Shown in pieces: positions 32,296 through 38,550 of a stretch of DNA of 38,550 bases. The DNA is from Micavibrio sp. TMED2 (GTDB lineage: Bacteria > Pseudomonadota > Alphaproteobacteria > TMED2). A model generated the notes under the pieces. That model did not search any database, was not told where the DNA came from, and worked only from the letters and a program-made list of their open reading frames with translations. The stretch is taken from NCBI GenBank assembly GCA_002168225.1, contig NHBH01000008.1, positions 1 to 38,550 on the forward strand, written 5' to 3'. The translations under genes and the position numbers were made by a program. Numbering within the stretch: the stretch's first letter is position 1; every line of letters starts with the position of its first letter.

Positions 32296-34821
32296 GTACG
32301 CGATCTGAAAACATGGTTGGCACAGGAAGCGGAAACAGCGCGGTCCAGCTTGGATCTCGCTCGGCGGCTTGTAGAGCAATGCCGCCAGACTCAGATAATC
32401 CTGCCAGGTGTCTCTGTTGTCGAACGGCTTTGCGCAGATGCCCTAGTTGCCGCAGAACGGAAGATCGACAGCCGTATTGCGGAGCGGGTCAGTGAACCCA
32501 TGCAAGCCCAACTGGATTCATTGCTGACGGAATTGGTCGATGAGCGGATCAGCCGGTTTGTCTGGCTGCGTCAGTTTGAGGTCGGACAGAATTCGGCCGG
32601 GGCCAGCCGCCTTCTGGATCGGCTGGAATTCTTGCAGGCGCTCGGAATTCCGACCGAAACTCTGGACAAGGTGCCCCCACATCGAATTGCCCAATTGCGC
32701 AAACAGGGTGAACGGTATTTTGCGGATGGGTTGCGGGACATGTCCAGTGATCGGCGGCTCGCCATTCTGGCGGTTTGTGTCGTGGAATGGCAGGCGGCCA
32801 TCGCTGATGCCGTGGTCGAAACCCATGATCGGATCGTTGGGAAGACATGGCGCAATGCCAAGAGGTTGTGTGATACCCGCGTTGACGATGCAAAGGCTGC
32901 TGTCCAACAGACGTTGCGATCCTTCAGCGAGTTGGGAACCGCCTTACTCGCCGCACATAGCGATGGTGTATCCCTCGAAACCGCTGTTTCGGACACACCT
33001 GGATGGTCGGTCCTGGAGGAGCTGGTTGCAACGTCGGCGCAATTGACCAACACCATGGCAGCGGACCCACTTACTCATGTCGTGCAAGGACATCGCCGTT
33101 TCCGGCGCTATGCCCCACGCATGCTGAAAGCGCTAGACATAAAGGCCGCCCCGGTCGCTATTCCCTTGGTAAATGCCGTTGAGGCAATTGGTGGAAAAAC
33201 AGACCAGGCAAAACCGACAGATTTTCTGCGCAAAAACTCGAAATGGCATCGACACCTTAAAGCTCAGCCGGAGGATGACCATCGCTTCTGGGAAGTTGCA
33301 GTGCTGTTTCATCTACGCGATGCTTTCCGTTCCGGAGACATCTGGCTGGGGCATTCAAAACGCTACGCTGATTTGAAGCAGGCCCTTGTGCCAATCTCAG
33401 CCGTTCCCGCCATCCCCAGATTAACAATGCCTCTTGATCCGGCTATTTGGCTTTCAGATCGAAAGGTGCGGATCACCGATGGCCTAAACCGTTTAGCGCG
33501 CGCTGCCAGGCACGGAGCCATCCCCGGCGGGTCTATCGAGAATGGCGCGCTCAAGATCGAGCGACTGACAACCGCCGTACCTGATGAGGCGGAAGAGCAC
33601 GTCCTTGATCTCTATCGCCAACTTCCAGATATCCGCATCACCGATCTGCTTCTGGAAGTGGATGAGGTCACAGGATTCACAGACGCCTTCACCCATCTGC
33701 GGACAGGTGGGCCCTGCAAGGACAGGATTGGACTGCTGAATGTTCTGCTGGCGGAAGGGCTGAATCTCGGCCTGAGCAAGATGGACGAAGCCAGCAACAC
33801 CCATGATTACCTCCAACTGTCACGCTTGTCTCGTTGGCACATCGAAAGTGATGCCATCAACCGGGCACTGGCGGCAGTCATTGATGCGCAATCCAGATTG
33901 CCGATGGCAAAGTTCTGGGGTGCAGGTGTCACCGCGTCCAGTGATGGTCAGTTCTTCCCGGCGGCTCGACAGGGCGAGGCGATGAACCTGATCAATGCAA
34001 AATACGGTAATGAGCCGGGGTTAAAAGCCTATACCCACGTATCCGACCAGTTCGGCCCATTCGCCACCCAGAACATTCCGGCTACGGTGAGCGAAGCGCC
34101 CTACATCCTCGACGGTTTGCTCATGAGTGAAACCGGCAAGCGGATCAAAGAGCAATATGCCGACACCGGTGGATTCACTGATCATGTCTTTGCCGTTTCT
34201 GTCCTGCTGGGCTATCGGTTCATCCCGCGTATCCGGGATCTGCCATCCAAGCGCTTGTATGTGTCCGATCCGTCAGCAACCCCCAACGAGCTGCGGGGCC
34301 TGATTGGCGGAAAAGTCCGCGAAAACCTGATTGCCCAGAATTGGCCAGACATTCTGCGTGCCGTCGCGACAATGGCGGCAGGGGTCATGCCTCCCAGCCA
34401 ACTGCTGAAGAAGTTCGCATCGTACCCACGTCAGCATGAACTGGCGGTTGCTCTGCGGGAGATCGATCGCATCGAGCGCACCCTGTTTATTATCGAATGG
34501 TTGCTGGATACCGACATGCAGCGCCGCGCCCAGATCGGCCTGAACAAGGGGGAAGCCCATCACGCATTAAAGAAAGCTCTGCGCATTGGAAGGCAAGGTG
34601 AAATCCGGGACCGTACCGCTGAAGGTCAGCACTACAGGATGGCTGGCCTGAACCTACTGGCCGCGATCATCATTTACTGGAACACGGATCATCTCGGACA
34701 CGCAGTTACTCATAGATTACAAGGCAGTTTAGATTGTCCACCAGAGCTTCTATCGCATATCTCGCCACTCGGATGGGCGCATATTCTTTTGACCGGCGAA
34801 TACAGGTGGCCAAAGCGATAG
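32296..34821 (+). pseudogene. tnpA: Tn3-family transposase tnpA, 5'-truncated
   Basis: Homologous sequence starts at VRDLKTWLAQEAETARSS and continues through VTASSDGQFFPAARQGEAMN, THVSDQFGPFATQNIPAT and SEAPYILDGLL to the normal C-terminal GWAHILLTGEYRWPKR. About the first 140-150 residues of a normal Tn3 transposase (with the end-binding region) are lost. The open frame extends upstream to 32032 only because it reads the opposite strand of tnpR. It is a relative of the frameshifted tnpA at 26314-29278 but clearly a separate copy. Confidence 0.85.
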
Positions 34822-34830
34822 CCCACCCAG

Positions 34831-34868
34831 CTTAACGTACTATCCTGCCCCCTACCGGATCAGACCCC
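34831..34868 (-). repeat. right terminal inverted repeat (38 bp)
   Basis: Reverse-complemented, it begins GGGGTCTGATCCGG and ends GTACGTTAAG and pairs with the left repeat at 29734-29770. It starts 10 nt after the truncated tnpA stop, as usual in Tn3-family elements. Confidence 0.92.
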
Positions 34869-35354
34869 TTTGTAGCGGCGCTTGTCATACTTGATGGGAT
34901 AGGCGCGAGATTTGCGGCCTGGGATGCAAGGCTTGATGCCCTTTTCCTGCAGGGCGTCCCGGAACCAATCAGGCATCATAACCACGGTCGGCAAGCAGCC
35001 ATTGCGCTCTGGGCAATTCGTCAAGCAGTGCCGCTGCGCCGATGTAGTCTGTGGTCATGAAGAAGCTGATCGGTCGGCCATTCGCATCCGTCACGGCATG
35101 AAGCTTGGTATTCATCCCGCCTTTGGTGCGGCCAATCAGGCGCCCAAGACCCTTTTTAACCCGCAGGCTTGATGCCGTACGGTGGGCCTTGAGATAGGTT
35201 GCGTCGATCATCACTGTCTTGCGATCCGCGCCCGCAGAAGCCAGGCCTTCCATCATCCGAACGAAAACACCCCGCTCGCTCCATCGCTTCCACCTGTTGT
35301 ACAGCGTCTTATGCGGGCCATCTGTTCGTCGGTCAGCCAATATAAGTCACTCAT
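34869..35354 (-). pseudogene. IS5-family transposase remnant
   Basis: Read leftward from 35354: the N-terminus MSDLYWLTDEQMA, then an internal deletion joins directly to GPHKTLYNRWKRWSERGVFV, and on through MIDATYLKAHRTASSLRVKK and ADRGYDA. At that point one extra base (about 34970) shifts the frame to DWFRDALQEKGIKPCIPGRK and AYPIKYDKRRYK, where the second Tn3-family element cuts it. So three lesions are visible: about 40 codons missing after residue 13, a +1 frameshift, and loss of the 3' end at the transposon repeat. Confidence 0.82.
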
Positions 35355-35465
35355 AGTCAGTCTTCTTGAAGAGACTGAATCACACGAAGAATGCCACACC
35401 TGCATTCCAAATTTCGTCACATATGACGCCCCACGATGCGGAGATAGGGTAAAAGCGCTGTCTCG

Positions 35466-35479
35466 TTGATCTGAATCAA
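35466..35479. promoter_or_regulatory. FNR/Anr-type box upstream of the phasin gene
   Basis: TTGATCTGAATCAA matches the FNR consensus TTGAT-N4-ATCAA at all ten defined positions. It lies 86 nt before the phasin start, and a TATTTT -10-like hexamer follows at 35499-35504, giving a centre near -38 to -41, the class II activator position. Oxygen-responsive control of phasin, and perhaps phaC, is suggested. Confidence 0.65.
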
Positions 35480-35564
35480 TGCCCGCAACTTACAGTTGTA
35501 TTTTTATGGGGTTGTTGACTAGTGTAATTCGGTCTGACGGCATAGCAACGGGAAGGATAATGTG

Positions 35565-35960
35565 ATGAGCAAAACCAGAAAAACAACAACTAGCCCCCAG
35601 TCATTTACAGGCTTTTTTCCCCTGTTTGATATGGAGGCAGCCATTTGTGCCAATGAGCGATCACTGAAATCCGCCGTTGATATGCAAGAGCATTTTTTCA
35701 AACAGATCATCTCAATGAACCGTGAATACTACAAATTCATTGAGCGCCGTCTGGAGAAGGATCGTCAGGTGCTGAAGAGCCTTGGCAACTGCAACTGTCC
35801 CGGTGATGTCATGAAAGTATATGGGCAGTTCTTCGAGACGGCGGCCAAAAACTACTCTGATGAATTCAGCCGGATTGCCAGCCTGTACGAAAAACAGGTC
35901 GAGGAAGCCGTGGAGGACGTCAAACAGCAGGTTGACCAGACTACGATGGCGGCACTTTAA
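35565..35960 (+). CDS. phasin-family polyhydroxyalkanoate granule protein
   Basis: The 131-aa product is helical and charged, with an amphipathic start (SFTGFFPLFDMEAAICANER) and coiled-coil-like helices to the C-terminus, as in phasin (PhaP) proteins that coat polyhydroxyalkanoate granules. GGAAGGA (35551-35557) precedes the ATG by 7 nt; GTG 35562 is an alternative. It lies 68 nt upstream of phaC on the same strand, supporting the assignment. Confidence rests on shape, length and context more than motifs. Confidence 0.72.
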   Translation: MSKTRKTTTSPQSFTGFFPLFDMEAAICANERSLKSAVDMQEHFFKQIISMNREYYKFIERRLEKDRQVLKSLGNCNCPGDVMKVYGQFFETAAKNYSDEFSRIASLYEKQVEEAVEDVKQQVDQTTMAAL

Positions 35961-36028
35961 TCTACCGGTGCTGCCTTCTAACATGCCTTAACAGTTTCCC
36001 ATATCCACTAGCGGCGGCGCATTGATTA

Positions 36029-37858
36029 ATGATGAAAAACCAATCGCGAAATGCGCCGGTCAGTCAGGTGCACCATCATCACAGCTTGCCACCGGTTACC
36101 GGTGACGAGGCTGTTGACGACATCGGTGATGCCTCATCCCTGACCGAGGTATCAGATCGCGCTCTGCGCGCGCTGATTGCACGCTATACCCTTGGCCTGT
36201 CTCCGGCGGCGATGCTTGATGCCTGGAGTGACTGGGCACTGCATCTGGCGGCAGCACCGGGCAAGCGTACCCGTCTGGTTGAAAAAGCGACCCGCAAGCT
36301 GGTCCGTTATCAGCAATATGCCCTGCATTGCGCACTGGCCGGGGCGGATGCCGGAAAATGTATTGAACCACTGGCACAGGATCGCCGGTTCGGCGCCGAG
36401 GCATGGCAACAGCGACCGTTCAACCTGATCTATCAGGCGTTTTTATTGCAACAGCAATGGTGGTGGAATGCCACCACCGGCGTGCGCGGCGTTTCCGCCG
36501 AGCATGAGCGTATGGTTGAATTCGGCGCGCGCCAGATGCTCGATGTTATCTCGCCCGCCAATTATATGCTGACCAATCCCGAGGTCTTGCAGCGCACCAT
36601 GGAAACCGGCGGGCTCAATCTCTGGCAAGGGGCTCTCAACTGGTGGGAGGATGCCGCGCGTCTGGCAGCTGGGGAGAAGGCTGCTGCCCCGCAGGACAAG
36701 TATGTCGTCGGCCAGACACTGGCTGTAACGCCCGGCAAAGTGGTCTATCGTAACCACCTTATTGAACTGATCCAGTACAAGCCGACAACCGACAAGGTGC
36801 GACCGGAGCCGGTGCTGATTACCCCGGCCTGGATCATGAAGTACTACATTCTCGACCTCAGCCCGGAAAATTCGCTGGTTCGCTATCTGACCGCACAGGG
36901 TTTTACCGTCTTCATGATCTCCTGGCGCAATCCGGGCGCGGCGGAACGCGATCTCGGTATGGATGATTATCTCGCCATGGGGCCGATGGCGGCGCTGGAT
37001 GCGGTGCAGGCCATTACCGGGTCGGATCGGGTACATGGTTGCGGCTATTGCATTGGTGGTACCCTGATGACGATTGCCGCTGCTGCCATGGCGCGGGACG
37101 GCGATGAGCGTCTGACCAGCCTGACCCTGTTTGCCGCCCAGTCGGATTTTACCGAGGCTGGCGAGTTGATGCTGTTCGTTTCGGAAAGCCAACTGAGCTT
37201 CCTCGAGGATATGATGTGGGAGCAGGGTTATCTCGATACCCAGCAGATGGCCGGGGCCTTCCAGATGCTGCGCTCCGCTGACCTGATCTGGTCCCGCAAT
37301 ACCCGCGAATACCTGATGGGCGAACGGGCGCAGCCGAATGATCTCATGGTCTGGAATGCGGATGCCACCCGTATGCCCTATCGGATGCATTCGGAATATC
37401 TGCGGCAGCTGTTTCTTGAGAACAGTCTCGCCGGTGGTCGTTTTCATGTTGGCGATGCCGCCATTGCCCTGTCGGATATCCGATTGCCGGTCTTCGCCGT
37501 CGGTACCGAGACCGATCACGTCGCCCCATGGCACTCGGTGTTCAAGGCTCACCTGCTGTTTGATGCCGATGTAACCTTTGTCCTGACCAGTGGCGGGCAT
37601 AATGCTGGCATCGTCTCCGAGCCGGGCCACCCCCGACGCCATTACCGGATGCAGACGACAGGAGCGCATGAACCCTATCAGGACCATGATGAATGGCTGG
37701 AAACAGCGCCCTCATATGAGGGGTCATGGTGGCCCGCCTGGGCAGAATGGCTGGGCGATCATTCGGAAGTGCCAGCTGCGCCACCTGCCATGGGCGCGCC
37801 GGACAGGGGCTACCCGGTATTGCAGGATGCCCCGGGTAGCTACGTATTCCAGAAATAG
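36029..37858 (+). CDS. phaC: class I poly(3-hydroxyalkanoate) synthase
   Basis: This 609-aa cytoplasmic enzyme polymerises (R)-3-hydroxyacyl-CoA into polyhydroxyalkanoate. It has the PHA synthase N-terminal domain and an alpha/beta-hydrolase core with the lipase-like box GYCIGG containing nucleophile Cys341, the catalytic Asp in GTETDHVAPW and the His in TSGGHNAGIV. Length and the single-gene layout (no phaE or phaR partner) indicate class I. It follows the phasin gene, probably co-transcribed from the FNR-box promoter. No strong ribosome site is seen before the ATG pair at 36029/36032, so the start is provisional. Confidence 0.92.
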   Translation: MMKNQSRNAPVSQVHHHHSLPPVTGDEAVDDIGDASSLTEVSDRALRALIARYTLGLSPAAMLDAWSDWALHLAAAPGKRTRLVEKATRKLVRYQQYALHCALAGADAGKCIEPLAQDRRFGAEAWQQRPFNLIYQAFLLQQQWWWNATTGVRGVSAEHERMVEFGARQMLDVISPANYMLTNPEVLQRTMETGGLNLWQGALNWWEDAARLAAGEKAAAPQDKYVVGQTLAVTPGKVVYRNHLIELIQYKPTTDKVRPEPVLITPAWIMKYYILDLSPENSLVRYLTAQGFTVFMISWRNPGAAERDLGMDDYLAMGPMAALDAVQAITGSDRVHGCGYCIGGTLMTIAAAAMARDGDERLTSLTLFAAQSDFTEAGELMLFVSESQLSFLEDMMWEQGYLDTQQMAGAFQMLRSADLIWSRNTREYLMGERAQPNDLMVWNADATRMPYRMHSEYLRQLFLENSLAGGRFHVGDAAIALSDIRLPVFAVGTETDHVAPWHSVFKAHLLFDADVTFVLTSGGHNAGIVSEPGHPRRHYRMQTTGAHEPYQDHDEWLETAPSYEGSWWPAWAEWLGDHSEVPAAPPAMGAPDRGYPVLQDAPGSYVFQK

Positions 37859-37893
37859 CATTCGACAGGTGATGGGCTGGCGGGGCTAACAGT

Positions 37894-38550
37894 TCAAGCC
37901 ATCAGATGCTGGCCGCTATCGACCGGGATCACGGTACCGGTAATGCGGCGTGCGGCATCGCTGACCAGAAATGCCGCCAATGCCCCGACATCGGCGATGT
38001 CCACCAGTTGCCGCTCCGGCACTGAAGCGGCGGCGCGTTCGAGCAACTGATCGAACCGGTCGATACCGCTTGCCGCCCGCGTCGCGATCGGGCCGGGTGA
38101 GATGGCATGGGCGCGGATACCCTTCGGCCCCAGCTCGGCGGCGATGTAACGGGTGGCACTTTCCAGCGCCGCCTTCACCGGTCCCATCAGATTGTAATGC
38201 TCGACCACCCGTTCGGAGCCATAGAAGGTGATGGTCAGCAGGCAGCCACCATTCGCCATCAGCGGTTCGGCCCGGCGCGCCATCTCGATAAAGGAGTGGC
38301 AGGAGACATCCATCGCCATACCGAAACCCTCCGCCGAACTGTCGACCACCCGGCCATGCAGATCATCCTTCGGTGCGAAAGCGATGGAGTGCAGCAGGAA
38401 GTCGAGCCCGCCCCATTCCTGTTCGATCCGGGCAAACAGGGCCTCGGTCTGCCCCGGTTCCCGCACATCGCAAGGGGCCATCCACTCGAAGCCGAGCCGT
38501 TCGGTCACCGGGTCGACAAACGGTTTTGCCTTCTCATTCAAATAGGTGCC
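37894..38550 (-). CDS. enoyl-ACP reductase (FabI-type SDR), partial
   Basis: The visible 219 residues are the C-terminal four fifths of a short-chain dehydrogenase of the FabI group, which reduces enoyl-ACP in fatty acid elongation. The segment LDFLLHSIAFAPKDDLHGRV, the catalytic Tyr-Lys pair in the YNLMGPVKAALES region, RAHAISPGPIATRAASGI and the C-terminal GTVIPVDSGQHLMA fit. The reading frame runs off the right edge with no start in the window. It faces phaC convergently. The paralogue type cannot be settled without the N-terminus. Confidence 0.85.
   Translation of the reverse strand, partial: GTYLNEKAKPFVDPVTERLGFEWMAPCDVREPGQTEALFARIEQEWGGLDFLLHSIAFAPKDDLHGRVVDSSAEGFGMAMDVSCHSFIEMARRAEPLMANGGCLLTITFYGSERVVEHYNLMGPVKAALESATRYIAAELGPKGIRAHAISPGPIATRAASGIDRFDQLLERAAASVPERQLVDIADVGALAAFLVSDAARRITGTVIPVDSGQHLMA

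Larger units (their letters stand above)
29734..34868. mobile_element. Tn3-family transposon with regulator/monooxygenase/exporter cassette, transposition genes damaged
   Basis: The element is bounded by inverted repeats (29734-29770 and 34831-34868) starting GGGGTCTG and ending GTACGTTAAG. Cargo in order: an ArsR-type regulator (leftward), then NIPSNAP, ABM-type monooxygenase and LysE exporter (rightward), then the transposition genes tnpR (leftward) and tnpA (rightward). A deletion fused the 5' ends of tnpR and tnpA at about 32285-32296 and removed the res site. The element should therefore be unable to move by itself, but might be mobilised in trans because its ends remain. Left and right flanks belong to different genes and no 5-bp target duplication is seen. 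Confidence 0.88.

Noticed and set aside
36443..37687. 414-aa open frame antisense to phaC
   Set aside because: The sense strand encodes a complete PHA synthase with its Cys-Asp-His triad.

Overview
The window looks alphaproteobacterial: GC-rich coding sequence, a poly(3-hydroxybutyrate) synthase/phasin pair, an iteron plasmid replicon with a RepA-type (RPA family) initiator, and relatives of rhizobial and rhodospirillal mobilization and partition proteins. Genus cannot be fixed from the sequence. It reads as a plasmid, chromid or integrated plasmid whose backbone (about 0.5-11.8 kb) is joined to a mosaic of accessory modules and decayed transposons, with ordinary metabolic genes at the right edge.

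Left backbone: a small ORF (511-684); a leftward mobilization operon (MobC-like protein, very large relaxase with two helicase modules, membrane coiled-coil protein); a regulatory/possible oriT region with a 38-bp perfect palindrome; hipBA with operator pairs; an iteron origin with a perfect DnaA box; a leftward repA; a TAGCTA repeat array that may be the centromere; and parA with a small partition partner. Next come an RTX (calcium-binding repeat) protein flanked by two paralogous secreted or membrane-anchored proteins of unknown role, and a small beta-rich protein.

Central island (17.4-22.2 kb), the most interesting part: a leftward two-gene operon encodes a ubiquitin-like/E2-like fusion (two Ubl repeats plus a family-E E2-like domain) and a JAMM peptidase-E1 fusion. 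Transcribed divergently from a shared 170-bp control region is a tightly coupled RHH-GNAT-XRE-ImmA/IrrE operon. The E2-like domain has no cysteine at all, and the E1 has none in the stretch between its two CxxC pairs. This looks like a ubiquitin-like conjugation pathway that does not use the usual thioester relay, coupled to a toxin-antitoxin-like or stress-sensing regulatory arm. The control region carries two strong promoters and TGGCTA boxes phased at 11 bp, a likely binding array for the RHH protein.

Right part: a 5'-truncated proline dehydrogenase, a class II Fic protein, a serine resolvase with a coupled WGR-domain gene, a frameshifted Tn3-family transposase, an ohrR/marR fossil, and a Tn3-family element with 37/38-bp inverted repeats (29734-34868). 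That element carries an ArsR regulator and a NIPSNAP-monooxygenase-LysE exporter cassette, but the 5' ends of its tnpA and tnpR have been deleted into each other. An IS5-family remnant follows. Finally there is a phasin gene preceded by a perfect FNR box, a class I PHA synthase, and a partial enoyl-ACP reductase cut by the window edge.
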